Counted from the stretch's first letter, positions 44,500 through 54,632 are shown. The stretch: 64,000 bases of DNA from Aerococcaceae bacterium DSM 111020 (GCA_015863185.1 JACBXP010000010.1:1-64000); one strand, 5' to 3'. Made by a program: numbers and translations. Notes: generated from the sequence alone by a model not told the origin.

Positions 44500-45831
44500 T
44501 TAAACTTCAAACATTTTACCAGGATTCATGCGATTGTCTGGATCCAAGGCTGATTTAATTGAACGAAGCACGGACATATAAGCTTCATCTTTGAAGTATG
44601 GTAAGTATTCGCGTTTCTCTAATCCAACCCCATGTTCCGCAGATAATAATCCGCCGACCTCTGAGACATAAGGGAAAAGATCATGTTCATAGGCTTGTTT
44701 ACTGTCTTCCCAAACTTCATCGGATTGATCTTCACGCATCACACAAATATGGATATTACCATCTCCAGCATGTCCGAAGAAGGCTGTTTGTAATCGATGT
44801 TTTGTTCCAAGTTCTTTTGCTTTGATAACTAGATCAGTGAATTCGTGATTTGGAACGACAGGGTCATACATTTTCCAATCACCTTGAGCAACGACACCAT
44901 TTAAGATATTGTCACGGATAAGCCACATATTAACGGCTTCTTCCGGTGATAATTCACGAACTTCGGTAGCGCCAGCACGACGACCTAATTCTTCAATGGC
45001 TTTCACTTGGAAAGCTAATCCATCAGGTGCATTATCCACCAATGTTGTAAGTAAGAATGCTTCCCCTTCGACTTTTTCCATTTTCTGATTGATGAATGCT
45101 TCCGAATATTCGATACCAGATTCTTCTAATAATTCTAAGGCGACAGGTTGAATAGGAGATTTCACCACTTCGAAGATAGCATTCGACACACCATTCAAGC
45201 TTGCGAATCCCATAATAATCGATTGTTCATAAGCTGGTCTTGGCATAATTTTTAATTGCATTTCAGTAATAATCCCAAGAGTTCCTTCAGCACCGATGAA
45301 TAAATCTTTTAGATCATAACCGGTTGCGTCTTTTTTGTTAAGGGAACCAACATGAATTTTTTCGCCATTGGCTAAGACGACATCATAACCGCGGATATTG
45401 TCACGCGTAACCCCGTATGAAATAGCACGCATTCCACCCGCGTTTGTACCAGCAGTTCCGCCGACCGAAGCATTCTTATTACCTGGGTCTGGCGCATAGA
45501 AATAAGGGGTATCTGCTAAGTAATCACGAATTTGTGCCAGTGTGACCCCTGCTTGAACATTGAGGGTCATGGTTTGTTCATCTAAGTCATGAATTTGATT
45601 CATATGTTCAAGACTGATTAACCAAGCATTATCCACAGGATAAGTGGCACTGGTTAACCCAGTTTGGCTACCTACAGGAATGATCGTTTTATTTTGTAAT
45701 ACCGCATCTCTTACGAATTCTTGAACTTCTTCCGTTGAGGTAGGGAAGGCAATCAATTCAGCGGATCCAGGTCTGTCTTCTTCCATATAAGTCTTTAAAT
45801 ATTTATCAGGGATATTTTTTTCAATTTTCAT
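44500..45831 (-). CDS. FAD-binding oxidase, GlcD/D-lactate dehydrogenase type
   Basis: A 443-aa vanillyl-alcohol-oxidase-fold flavoprotein. The N-terminal FAD_binding_4 domain has IIPVGSQTGLTSATYPVD, then DPGNKNASVGGTAGTNAGG and LFIGAEGTLGIITEMQL. The C-terminal domain ends with the family signature HAGDGNIHICVM and SAEHGVGLEKREYL. Such enzymes oxidise D-lactate, glycolate or other 2-hydroxy acids. AGGAGGC precedes the ATG. It is monocistronic and divergent from the epimerase/Nudix pair. Confidence 0.88.
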   Translation of the reverse strand: MKIEKNIPDKYLKTYMEEDRPGSAELIAFPTSTEEVQEFVRDAVLQNKTIIPVGSQTGLTSATYPVDNAWLISLEHMNQIHDLDEQTMTLNVQAGVTLAQIRDYLADTPYFYAPDPGNKNASVGGTAGTNAGGMRAISYGVTRDNIRGYDVVLANGEKIHVGSLNKKDATGYDLKDLFIGAEGTLGIITEMQLKIMPRPAYEQSIIMGFASLNGVSNAIFEVVKSPIQPVALELLEESGIEYSEAFINQKMEKVEGEAFLLTTLVDNAPDGLAFQVKAIEELGRRAGATEVRELSPEEAVNMWLIRDNILNGVVAQGDWKMYDPVVPNHEFTDLVIKAKELGTKHRLQTAFFGHAGDGNIHICVMREDQSDEVWEDSKQAYEHDLFPYVSEVGGLLSAEHGVGLEKREYLPYFKDEAYMSVLRSIKSALDPDNRMNPGKMFEV

Positions 45832-45990
45832 TTATAAAGCCTCCTATTTTATGAAATCGCTTTATTCATAGATTAACGTAAATTCAAAAATTGTCAATAT
45901 TTATGATGAAAACGCATCAACTTGTTTTCATGATTATGGTAAACTATCAGTACATATTTATTAGTTTATAGCTTGAAAGGGGTCATTAGA

Positions 45991-46878
45991 ATGAAGATAT
46001 TAGTATTAGGAGGGACGAATTTTTTTGGTAAGAAAGCCGTTCGTCAGCTCATTGATCATGGACATGATGTAACAGTTGCGACAAGAGGGAACAAACCCAA
46101 TCCATTTAAAGGCGAAGCTATCCATAAGATATTAGACGTTCAAGATGCAACGCACCCAGGCTGGGAGGAGATTACTCATCAATCATGGGACGCGGTTTTT
46201 GATAATATTTGTTATACGGCCGAAGAGGCGCAGTTGCGGATTGATAAATTTTCTGGGAGTACCGATTATTACTATGTCACGTCCTCGATGGCAGTCTATC
46301 AAGGTGATCAAGCAGGATACCGAGAAACAGATTTTGATCCATTGAATTATGACATTGATGCAACGAAAGAAATGACCTATGGTGAAGGAAAGCGCCAAGT
46401 AGAACAAGTATTATTTAATCAGGCTCCTTTTCAGGTGACGGCTTTCCGCTTTCCAATTGTGTTAGATAAGGATGATTATACAAAACGGCTCTACTATTAT
46501 GTTGAACAAGTCTTAAATGATCAACCGATTTATTTTACTGATCCTGATATCAGAGTGAATTATGTCAAAGGGACGACAGCAGCAGATAGTATTGTGTGGG
46601 CGATAGAAGAACAGAAAACAGGCATTTATAATGTCAGTTCAGCTGATACGATAACGGTAAGACAATTCATATCCTGGTTGGGTCATGCCACGGATGCAAT
46701 TGTTCATGTCATTTATGCGACTAACCCTGATGTCCGTTCTCCATTCCAGACACAACATGACCAATATTTAATTTCTGAAAAGATTCAATCGGAAGGATTC
46801 AAATTACGACAATTAGAAGAATGGTTACCAGATCTCATGCAATATTTTGCGAATGAAATAAAAAAGGAGCTATTATGA
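45991..46878 (+). CDS. NAD(P)-dependent epimerase/dehydratase (extended SDR)
   Basis: A 295-aa Rossmann protein. MKILVLGGTNFFGKKAVRQL is the dinucleotide site, YYYVTSSMAVYQ the SDR serine, and FRFPIVLDKDDYTKRL with VKGTTAADSIVWA follow the extended-SDR pattern. It resembles isoflavone-reductase/NmrA-like or RNA-binding-type epimerases; there is no clear YxxxK, so the enzymatic role is uncertain. The frame is open from a TTG at 45973, but AAAGGGG at 45976-45982 selects ATG 45991. The stop overlaps the Nudix gene start by 4 nt. Confidence 0.8.
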   Translation: MKILVLGGTNFFGKKAVRQLIDHGHDVTVATRGNKPNPFKGEAIHKILDVQDATHPGWEEITHQSWDAVFDNICYTAEEAQLRIDKFSGSTDYYYVTSSMAVYQGDQAGYRETDFDPLNYDIDATKEMTYGEGKRQVEQVLFNQAPFQVTAFRFPIVLDKDDYTKRLYYYVEQVLNDQPIYFTDPDIRVNYVKGTTAADSIVWAIEEQKTGIYNVSSADTITVRQFISWLGHATDAIVHVIYATNPDVRSPFQTQHDQYLISEKIQSEGFKLRQLEEWLPDLMQYFANEIKKELL

Positions 46879-47492
46879 GGCGCGATCAGTTACTCGAATA
46901 TATTGCTGAACTACAGAGCCTCGCTCAAGCAGGGTTGCATTACTGCAAAGATAAATACGATTTGGAGAGATATCAACGAATCAGAGACATTACTGCTGAA
47001 ATGATGGCGCTAAGAACAGAGTTGCCACTCCACATAGTCCAAGATTTATTTTGTGGCGATTCAGGCTATCAAACGCCAAAAATCGATACCCGTGCGGCTG
47101 TTTTTAAAGAAGGGAAAATACTTTTAGTGCAAGAGGAAGATGGTTTATGGTCCTTACCAGGAGGTTGGTGTGATGTTAATGTCTCACCAATGGAAAATAC
47201 CATCAAAGAAACCAAAGAAGAAGCGGGCATTGATATTCAAGTTCATTCCGTTATCGCCATTCAGGACCGTGCGAAACATAATCATCCAGAATATGTCTAT
47301 GGTATTGTAAAGATTTTTTATTTATGTGAGCCATTGGATGGGCACTTTGAAGAGAATCTTGAAACGATTGCGAGTGGATATTTTACTTTGGATGAGCTCC
47401 CACCTTTAAGTGAAGATAAAGTGACTGCAAAGCAAATAGAAATGTGTTTTGAGGCAAAGAGGGCGGAGCATTGGAAAGTACAGTTTGATTAG
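46875..47492 (+). CDS. Nudix hydrolase with N-terminal NUDIX-associated domain
   Basis: A 205-aa protein. Residues 1-60 match the helical domain usually placed before Nudix in ADP-ribose/CDP-choline-type pyrophosphatases (LLEYIAELQSLAQAGLHYCK, ERYQRIRDITAEMM). The Nudix box is in SLPGGWCDVNVSPMENTIKE and TKEEAGI, with the metal-binding glutamates. It hydrolyses a nucleoside diphosphate derivative. AAGGAG precedes the ATG, which overlaps the epimerase stop, so the two are translationally coupled. Confidence 0.85.
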   Translation: MRRDQLLEYIAELQSLAQAGLHYCKDKYDLERYQRIRDITAEMMALRTELPLHIVQDLFCGDSGYQTPKIDTRAAVFKEGKILLVQEEDGLWSLPGGWCDVNVSPMENTIKETKEEAGIDIQVHSVIAIQDRAKHNHPEYVYGIVKIFYLCEPLDGHFEENLETIASGYFTLDELPPLSEDKVTAKQIEMCFEAKRAEHWKVQFD

Positions 47493-47524
47493 TAAATAGT
47501 TTTTAAAAAAGTGGAATAAATAAC

Positions 47525-47558
47525 CCCCTAAAGTCAGAAAAACGTCTAACTTTAGGGG
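47525..47558. terminator. Terminator between convergent genes
   Basis: CCCCTAAAGT (47525-47534) pairs with ACTTTAGGGG (47549-47558). T-tracts are weak on both sides. Confidence 0.65.
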
Positions 47559-47587
47559 CATTTCTTAGATTTACAATTCTTAAATGA

Positions 47588-48448
47588 TTATTGATAGGTT
47601 AGTCCCATACCTATCTCATCATATCCCATATAATAGTAGACATCATTGACAGAATCTGTGGCTTCTGAATGCCAACTGAGTGTGATAATTCCTTGTTCTG
47701 AATTATAATTGAGGCCCATTGGCGTTCCTAATTGATTCGTCATTTCTTGCCAGGTGACACCGGAAGTATGACTGATACGGTCCAGTTCAGCCTTGTCTTT
47801 GGGAATGGCTTCTTCAAGCAAGTGAGGGGCATGACTTTGATAATTTAAAGCTAAGACTTGGTCGTCATTATTTAATGTCAACGCAATCGCTTCGTTATTC
47901 GACACACCTTCAAAGTGATAAATTATTACATCATAAATATAAGAAATTTTAGCAGGTGTATGCCAGGCCTGGTCGAGTTCTTTAAGGGTAGTGAAAGTGT
48001 CACTTTGATAAGATGATTGAAGTAAATCCCCGATATTACGGACTTCTTCCATGGTAAATTCATTTGATTGGCCTGTATCAATGACTGCCAACGCCTCTAA
48101 CGCGGTATTATCAGCGGTCGACTCGGCAATTTTTACTTCGATTGGCTGGCCATCTTCATCTTCAAGCTGATATGTGTGATGACTTAACTGTTCATTTTCA
48201 GTGTCAATTTCTTCGGCTTTACCCCAGAGGTCTTCGATGACCGACATACTGAAAGGATTACCGGTTTGATTATGTAAATATACCTGCTCAACGATGCTCT
48301 TTACTTGTTCTTTGGTACTGGAGTTATTGAGATTGCTGACTACAGATTCAACGGATTGATCTTTAGATTCAGCATGGATGACGGGTTGAGATATTTGTAG
48401 TATTTGTCCAAATATTAGTATAAAAAGAATGGAAAAGTATCGTTTCAT
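47588..48448 (-). CDS. Secreted protein of unknown function
   Basis: A 286-aa protein started at ATG 48448 behind AAAGGAG; the open frame further upstream (to 48520) runs through a terminator and is rejected. Residues 1-27 form a signal peptide (SILFILIFGQILQIS...VIHA). The mature part is acidic and lacks cysteines. It repeatedly shows amphipathic stretches and ends GYDEIGMGLTYQ. I recognise no domain. In S. aureus-type DUF4767 or SunI-like lipoproteins a comparable C-terminal 'QLGTPMGL' pattern occurs, but the match is too weak to name. It lies directly behind the metallophosphoesterase gene, past a terminator. Confidence 0.65.
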   Translation of the reverse strand: MKRYFSILFILIFGQILQISQPVIHAESKDQSVESVVSNLNNSSTKEQVKSIVEQVYLHNQTGNPFSMSVIEDLWGKAEEIDTENEQLSHHTYQLEDEDGQPIEVKIAESTADNTALEALAVIDTGQSNEFTMEEVRNIGDLLQSSYQSDTFTTLKELDQAWHTPAKISYIYDVIIYHFEGVSNNEAIALTLNNDDQVLALNYQSHAPHLLEEAIPKDKAELDRISHTSGVTWQEMTNQLGTPMGLNYNSEQGIITLSWHSEATDSVNDVYYYMGYDEIGMGLTYQ

Positions 48449-48469
48449 TATGACTCCTTTAATATCAGA

Positions 48470-48499
48470 AATAAAATCACGGCTTTTAAAAAGCCGTGA
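48470..48499 (-). terminator. Terminator of the metallophosphoesterase gene
   Basis: ATCACGGCTTTT pairs with AAGCCGTGA; a T-rich tract (TTTTATTT) follows on the minus strand. It also lies just before the start of the secreted-protein gene. Confidence 0.85.
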
Positions 48500-48528
48500 G
48501 AGAATGAAGTATACATTCAAAGTAAGAA

Positions 48529-50448
48529 TTAGTTAGAAGAAGATTCTTCCGATGCAGATGACTCTTCTGCTGACTCTGTTTCTGACACTTCTTCTGTTGA
48601 TGCAGATTCTGTTTCTTCTGAAGAGGATTCTGATGTTGCTTCTTCAGAGGTCGCACTTGAATCACTTTCTTCAGCTGTCGCATCAGCTTCTTGGCTATCT
48701 TTAGTGATTGAGAATTCGTGTACTAATTCAACAGCGCGTTCTTCACCTGCTAAGAGATCACCAGAAACTTGGTAAATCTTAACATTGAATGTGTCATTAT
48801 CAACATTGTAGACAGCGAAGTTTTGTACTGTTGAATCACGCCAGTTAGAATGAGAGTCATTAAACGCTTCTGATTCTTGTGGCTGACCACCGAAAGCAAA
48901 CAGGCTGTTATAATAATCTACATCTTCTTGTGTCATCCAATCTAAGCGTGGACGAACGGCATGGAGATGTTCAAGATCTTTTGAATAAATATCATCATAA
49001 GCCTTTGTACCTGCTGTATTTGGTAAGACAAAGACCGTTCCGGTTGGATTAACATAAGTTTCAACACCGTCTTGTTCAATGACTTCACCTTCAGCGACCA
49101 CCCCATTCGAGAAGTTTTCTTCTGTTGGAACAAAGTTCAGTGGATAGGTAGCCGATAGCACATGGTCATGTCCTTGCAGTGCTAAATCAACATCCATTTC
49201 ATCAATCATCTGCATAAATTCTTCACGAACTGCTTGGACATCGCTGTCTTGCAATGAATGATATGATTTAGAGAAGATTGGCTTATGATAACCTAAAACA
49301 ACCCATTCAGCACCATTATCACGGGCTTCTTGGATATCAGCTTTTGCCCATTCTAATTGTTCTTTACCAAAAGCTTTACTCTCTGGATTATCTTCATCAT
49401 CTTCTTTATTGTCATTTGAATTTAACATGACGAAGTGAACATTGTTGTAGTCGAATGAATAGTATGATCCACCAGAAATGGCATCATTTTCTGCGGCTAC
49501 ATTCACATGCTCATTAAATTTCTCAGTAATCGGTGGTAAGTATTCACCATATCGACCGAGCGTATATTCATCGTGGTTTCCTGCGACAGAAGCCATGGTA
49601 AAGTTGGTGAACGTATCTTTCGATTGTTCAATTAAGTCAATCCACTCATCTTCAACTTCAGCTGTTTCGACAAAGTCACCTGTATGCATGATGAAGTCCA
49701 ACTCATCAGCTCCCACTGTTTCAACAGCTCTAGCGATCGTGTCCGCACCGAATGTTGCTTCATTTAAGACATGTTCATTCCAATAAGCATTTTGAGTGTC
49801 CGTATATTGAATGAATGTGAAGCTATCATCTTCCGTACCCGCAGTTTTAAAGCTACCTGTTTCGGACATTTCATCGCTTGGTGAACCGACTTGATAATAG
49901 TATGTTGTATTCGGTTCTAATTCTGTAGCTTTTGCTTTATAAACGTGTTCATTCGCTTCACGTAAATTAGCTTGACCGACTGCTGAACCAGATGTCCATT
50001 CTGGACCAGAAACCGATTCATCCGTATAGTAACCATTTAATTGTGGGTTACCGCTGTCATCTGTCTGTAATTCACCTTCTTCATTATAAACAGGATCTTC
50101 AAAGATAATATAACCATTCTCATCACGCTCTAAGTAGTAGTTTGTTACTTCAGTTGCTTCAGCAGTGAACTCTACTGCATCAGACATATCTTCAGAAGTC
50201 GACACGCGGACAACAGCATCTTCGAAGAGATCATTCATATACCAGTTGAAGGCCATTTCTGTTGCTGGATCACCATTGATCGATGTCATCATCCGATTAG
50301 GTGAGTTGTTAATTTCAACTGCTGCCACTTCAGGTTTTTCTTCTAATAACTCTACTTCTTGCGCATTTACAGCGATGGGAGCTAATAATTGTGCTCCAAT
50401 AAGTAGTGAAGCCAATAAACTAGGGAAACGTTTCTTTGATTTTGCCAT
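48529..50448 (-). CDS. Secreted purple-acid-type metallophosphoesterase
   Basis: A 639-aa exported protein. Signal peptide to about residue 29 (VNAQ). Residues 45-205 form a purple acid phosphatase-like N-terminal fibronectin-type domain. Residues 210-470 are the calcineurin-like metallophosphoesterase: DTQ at 217-219, GDF at 257-259, GNHDE at 290-294, GYHKP at 386-390 and GHDH at 426-429. The final ~55 residues are an acidic Ser/Glu/Thr repeat-like tail with no sortase motif or membrane anchor. It probably releases phosphate from extracellular esters. AGGAGGA precedes the ATG. Confidence 0.85.
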   Translation of the reverse strand: MAKSKKRFPSLLASLLIGAQLLAPIAVNAQEVELLEEKPEVAAVEINNSPNRMMTSINGDPATEMAFNWYMNDLFEDAVVRVSTSEDMSDAVEFTAEATEVTNYYLERDENGYIIFEDPVYNEEGELQTDDSGNPQLNGYYTDESVSGPEWTSGSAVGQANLREANEHVYKAKATELEPNTTYYYQVGSPSDEMSETGSFKTAGTEDDSFTFIQYTDTQNAYWNEHVLNEATFGADTIARAVETVGADELDFIMHTGDFVETAEVEDEWIDLIEQSKDTFTNFTMASVAGNHDEYTLGRYGEYLPPITEKFNEHVNVAAENDAISGGSYYSFDYNNVHFVMLNSNDNKEDDEDNPESKAFGKEQLEWAKADIQEARDNGAEWVVLGYHKPIFSKSYHSLQDSDVQAVREEFMQMIDEMDVDLALQGHDHVLSATYPLNFVPTEENFSNGVVAEGEVIEQDGVETYVNPTGTVFVLPNTAGTKAYDDIYSKDLEHLHAVRPRLDWMTQEDVDYYNSLFAFGGQPQESEAFNDSHSNWRDSTVQNFAVYNVDNDTFNVKIYQVSGDLLAGEERAVELVHEFSITKDSQEADATAEESDSSATSEEATSESSSEETESASTEEVSETESAEESSASEESSSN

Positions 50449-50701
50449 TTAATCCATCCTCCTAATATTATTTATCGTGCTATCTTCAAAATAACAAACG
50501 AATATAAAGTATCGGTAAAATGAATGTAAAGTATATGTAAATAAAAAAAGAAACTGAAATTAATTAACAAATTAGCATAAAATAAAAAGGAAACTTGTTT
50601 TATTAAGGATCAAGTTTCCAAGTATGAACGATTGTAAACACTAAATTTTAAAAAATATTTTTTATAAAATTACATTAGAAAGAGAACTATTATCCACGAA
50701 A

Positions 50702-51549
50702 TTAATGAACACTATATCCGCCATCAATGTGTAAGTTTACACCAGTAATATAAGAGGAAGCTTCACTTGCAAGAAAGATAGCTGCTCCTTGAATTTCTTC
50801 AGTTAAACCAAATCGCTTCATCGGGACATTTTCTAGCATAACATCAGCACCAGCTTGGTCAATGCGGCCATCAAATATATCTGTCCTTGTATATCCGGGT
50901 GAAATCATATTTAATCGAATATCGTGAGGCGCTAATGAAGCGGCTAAATGTTTTCCTAATTGATTGATGCCACCCTTAGAAGCAGAGTAAGCAAAGTTTT
51001 CAGTCGGACCACCTGCCATGAGGTTCACATTATCACCTGATATGGATGAAACTAAGATAATAGAACCGCTGTGATTATGCTCTCCCATGATTTCATGAGC
51101 AATTTGTGCAGTTAAATGAGCACCTGTTAAATTGATAGAGATCGTTTTAGCCCAGTTTTCTTAAGAAATATCAAGATTATCTTCAGGGACATTGACGCCA
51201 GCATTTATAAAAGCTAAATCAATCGTATCAAATGTTTGTAACAAATTGTTTTTTTAGTTTCTCTACTGATTTAGGATTTGAAACATCGCAGTAAAGAGCA
51301 GTTACACGGTTAGGATAGCGCTCATTCAATTCATCTACAATCGGTTCTAATTTTTCTTTTTGTGATTCAATATCCACTAGAGCCACTTCAGCCCCTGATT
51401 CTAACCATGCTGCAGCGACGTTTCGGCCGATACCACCTGCTCCACCTGTGATAAAACCTTTTTTTGCCTTGGAGATTAAATTTATTGAGGATACTATACT
51501 CTGGATCACGCCAACGGTCTCGTTCTAAATGACTTAATTCTTGTGCCAT
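50702..51549 (-). pseudogene. SDR-family oxidoreductase, two frameshifts and a nonsense codon
   Basis: ATG 51549 follows AAAGGAT and reads MAQELSHLERDRWRDPEYS. The frame first breaks near 51464 in a run of seven A, where six would give LQGKKGFITGGAGGIGRNV. It breaks again near 51243 in another poly-A run, before NNLLQTFDTIDLAFINAG. A TAA (51161-51163) interrupts LDIS*ENWAKT. The rest, with YSASKGGINQ and ITGVNLHIDGGYS, is intact from 51088 on. The type is close to sugar-alcohol or gluconate SDRs, in keeping with the KdgT-type permease and mannitol genes downstream. It is not functional as written. Confidence 0.85.
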
Positions 51550-51875
51550 ATTAAACATCCTTTCTTTTGTGAAGCAAATCACTATTATATTTTCATTTTA
51601 ACATCGATTAAATAATGCGACAATTTAATTTAACGAATAATGTGAAAAAAATAACAAAAAATTGAAACGTTATCATTAAATTTCGTGTCAATTTTATTTC
51701 TTTCTCCATTCGACACATTGAATTTCATTTGTTATACTGTGCAGGCAATATTTTGATGGGAGAGCGTATAGCACTCTTTATTGAAATATTTATTTTTTTG
51801 TAGGTCACTCTTTGTTTCTAAATTTTTCCTAGAAACGTTTGATAAGAGTTTAGATAAGGAGCAATTAACAGCACA
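51550..51875. other. Divergent promoter region of the SDR pseudogene and the BCCT gene
   Basis: AT-rich, no gene. A TATACT box lies near 51734 in the direction of the BCCT gene, without a good -35. The long leader before ATG 51876 contains a small TTTCTA/TAGAAA hairpin, and the AAGGAG site stands unusually far (13 nt) from the start codon. Confidence 0.4.
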
Positions 51876-53453
51876 ATGACACAAAGAGAAGTAGAGCGTG
51901 GTAAAAGCAAAGGGGTCTACTATGCCTCCTTAGGTATTTTGTTGGTTCTCGTGGCGCTAGGGATTTTAATTCCAGAACCTTTCCAACATATAACTGAACA
52001 ATTACGGAATAGTATTACCAATGACTTTGGTTGGTTCTATTTACTTTTGGTTACTGGGATTTTTTTATTTTGTATTTATTTGATTGTTAGTCCTATTGGC
52101 CAAATTAAATTAGGAGACCCAGATTCTAGACCAGAACATGATACAATGTCTTGGATTGCGATGATGTTTTCAGCTGGGATGGGAATTGGGTTAGTATTTT
52201 ATGGTGCAGCTGAGCCATTAAGTCACTATGCGACCATGACACCTCAGGCTACTCCCGAAACACAAGCAGCATTATCAGATGCTTTTCAATATACATTTTT
52301 CCATTGGGGAATTCATGCTTGGGCGGTCTATGCTATTGTAGGCCTATCATTAGCATATTTTGGCTTTCGTAAACGGGAGAAATATTTATTGTCTGCTACA
52401 TTTAAACCTTTATTAGGTGATCGAGCTGAAGGAGCCTTTGGTAAGGTTATTGATACAGTAACGATTGTTGCAACAGTGATTGGTGTGGCAACAACTTTAG
52501 GATTTGGTGCGGCCCAAATCAATGGGGGATTATCTTATTTGTTTGGTATCCCTAATAATTTCGTCGTTCAAACAATTATTATTATTGTAACAACGTGCTT
52601 ATTCGTTCTATCAGCATTATCGGGACTCGGCAAAGGGGTTAAGATTTTATCCAATGTGAATCTAATCCTTGCAACCGGCTTACTTGCATTAGCGATTGTT
52701 CTTGGCCCAACAGTGACGATTTTTGATAATTTTACAGAATCTATTGGAAATTATCTGCAGAATTTCTTCGGGATGAGTTTCCGTTCAGCTGCTTTTGAAC
52801 CAGGTGAAAGAGGCTGGATAAATACGTGGACAATCTTTTATTGGGCTTGGTGGATTTCTTGGTCACCATTTGTGGGTGTCTTTATTGCACGCATCTCTAA
52901 AGGGCGGACCATTCGAGAATTTTTAACAGTGGTTCTCTTAGCACCAACAATGTTAAGTTTTCTGTGGTTCTCAGCATTTGGCACTTTATCGACAGATATT
53001 CAATCACAAGGGATTGATTTAACATCTTATGCAACGGAAGAAGTATTATTTGCGACTTTTAGTCATTATCCGATTGGACTGGTATTATCGATCATTGCGA
53101 TTATTCTTGTCATTACTTTCTTTATAACATCAGCCGATTCAGCGACTTATGTATTAGCCATGTTAACCGAAGATGGTGAGTTATTACCATCGAACCGTAA
53201 GAAAGTCATTTGGGGTGCGATACTAGCATTGATAGCGATTAGTTTATTGTTCTCTGGGGGCTTAACGGCATTGGAAAACACATTGATTATTGTGGCTTTA
53301 CCATTCTCATTGGTACTAATACTCATGATTGTTTCTTTAGTAAAAGAATTATTCCATGAAAAAGATCAAATGGGACTCGAGATTACACCCGAACGATATC
53401 CTCATCCGGAAAAACCTTTCAAATCTTATGACATCGAAACAATTCATGATTAG
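51876..53453 (+). CDS. BCCT-family betaine/carnitine/choline transporter
   Basis: A 525-aa protein with twelve hydrophobic helices. Family motifs include MSWIAMMFSAGMGIGLVFYG with the glycine stretch of helix 3, AAEPLSHY, FHWGIHAWAVYAIVG and the helix-8 tryptophan box FYWAWWISWSPFVGVFIARIS. Members import glycine betaine, carnitine or choline with Na+ or H+ for osmoprotection. The short N-terminal (18 residues) and C-terminal (~40 residues) tails are cytoplasmic and charged. The gene is single, closed by a strong terminator. Confidence 0.92.
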   Translation: MTQREVERGKSKGVYYASLGILLVLVALGILIPEPFQHITEQLRNSITNDFGWFYLLLVTGIFLFCIYLIVSPIGQIKLGDPDSRPEHDTMSWIAMMFSAGMGIGLVFYGAAEPLSHYATMTPQATPETQAALSDAFQYTFFHWGIHAWAVYAIVGLSLAYFGFRKREKYLLSATFKPLLGDRAEGAFGKVIDTVTIVATVIGVATTLGFGAAQINGGLSYLFGIPNNFVVQTIIIIVTTCLFVLSALSGLGKGVKILSNVNLILATGLLALAIVLGPTVTIFDNFTESIGNYLQNFFGMSFRSAAFEPGERGWINTWTIFYWAWWISWSPFVGVFIARISKGRTIREFLTVVLLAPTMLSFLWFSAFGTLSTDIQSQGIDLTSYATEEVLFATFSHYPIGLVLSIIAIILVITFFITSADSATYVLAMLTEDGELLPSNRKKVIWGAILALIAISLLFSGGLTALENTLIIVALPFSLVLILMIVSLVKELFHEKDQMGLEITPERYPHPEKPFKSYDIETIHD

Positions 53454-53463
53454 AACTTGATTT

Positions 53464-53498
53464 AAGCATTTCACTGATTAAGTGGAATGCTTTTTTTT
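53464..53498 (+). terminator. Rho-independent terminator
   Basis: AAGCATTTCACT pairs with AGTGGAATGCTT, followed by eight T; it ends the BCCT transcript. Confidence 0.88.
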
Positions 53499-53676
53499 GA
53501 ACATTAATATTCAATAGAACGATTTGTAAGAACTCATGTGAATGGTTCTTTATTGACTAGGAATTAAATGCCAAAAATAAGTCAAATCAATTGACCTTGT
53601 ATTCTCTTTTATTTATCCTTGATAGTAATTGTTAGAAAGATTATTTTTGTTACTAAAAACTTTATTTGGAGGGAAT

Positions 53677-54612
53677 ATGGTTAAATATATGGAGAAGGTT
53701 CCAGTCGGAACTTTCCTTATACCGATGTTGATTAGCGCTGTTATTAATACAATTTCACCTGGTTTTTTTAGAGAAATTGGTGGTGTAACGAATGCGTTGT
53801 TTGGTGGACAGGGGAATACCTTTATCATAGGCATGTTAACCTTTATCTCAGGAATTGGCATCGATGTGAATAGTTTAATTAAATTATTTAAACGACATGG
53901 TCTAATTTTATTGACCAAATTTATTTTAGTTGTTGTATTGTCACTTTTATATATTAATGTTTTTGGAATGGATGGTATTTTTGGCATTTCGGCTTTAGCT
54001 TTTGTCATCGCAATGATTGCGGTTAATCCATCACTTTATATTTCATTAGTCGAAGATTATGGTGATGAGATGGATCCGGCTGCCTTTGGTTTGACAGCAT
54101 TATTTTCGATTCCAGCATTTCCAATGCTGATTTTTGGTTTAGGTGGTTCCGGTAATGTGGACTGGATGCCAATTATTTCAGCGATTATTCCTATGATTGT
54201 AGGAATAATTTTAGGGAATTTAGATCCAGATTTTCGTCAATTATTTGATAATGGGATTGCGTTATTAATTCCTGTTTTGGGATGGAATATTGGTCAGTCG
54301 TTGAATCTGATTCAAGGTCTACAGGCAGGAATTTTTGGAGTCTTATTAGCAGTGTTATATTATATTGTGAATTCACCAATAGTTTTACTGGATAAGAAGA
54401 TTTTGAAGAATGACGGTATTGCAGCCACATCCATGCTTTCAATATCAGCCACCTCGGCTTCTTTTACAATTGTTTTAGCACAAGCTTTCCCTGAATTAAG
54501 TCGCTATGTTCAAGAAGCGACGGCACAAATTATTTTGGCAGCGATTATTACGATTGTATTGACACCGATAATTGTTACCAAAATGACAGAGAAACAACAA
54601 TCGAGTCAATGA
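53677..54612 (+). CDS. kdgT: 2-keto-3-deoxygluconate permease
   Basis: A 311-aa membrane protein with about ten helices. It matches the KdgT family: MEKVPVGTFLIPMLISAVIN near the start, FREIGGVTNALFGGQGN, FISGIGIDVNSLIKLFKRHG, and PAAFGLTALFSIPAFPM, with SATSASFTIVLAQA near the end. It imports 2-keto-3-deoxygluconate, from uronic acid polymers, with protons. A longer frame from a TTG at 53629 is rejected; TTGGAGGG places the start at ATG 53677. No kdg catabolic genes (kdgK, kdgA) are adjacent, but a decayed SDR precedes BCCT. Confidence 0.85.
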   Translation: MVKYMEKVPVGTFLIPMLISAVINTISPGFFREIGGVTNALFGGQGNTFIIGMLTFISGIGIDVNSLIKLFKRHGLILLTKFILVVVLSLLYINVFGMDGIFGISALAFVIAMIAVNPSLYISLVEDYGDEMDPAAFGLTALFSIPAFPMLIFGLGGSGNVDWMPIISAIIPMIVGIILGNLDPDFRQLFDNGIALLIPVLGWNIGQSLNLIQGLQAGIFGVLLAVLYYIVNSPIVLLDKKILKNDGIAATSMLSISATSASFTIVLAQAFPELSRYVQEATAQIILAAIITIVLTPIIVTKMTEKQQSSQ

Positions 54613-54632
54613 TCAAGATATTTGAATATGAA

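Noticed and set aside
48449-48520. 24-residue N-terminal extension of the secreted protein at 47588
   Set aside because: It would be read through the preceding terminator, has no ribosome-binding site, and ATG 48448 has AAAGGAG and a proper signal peptide.
51660-51680. cre-like sequence upstream of the BCCT gene (TGAAACGTTATCA)
   Set aside because: It is one base shorter than the cre consensus and is not positioned on a clear promoter.
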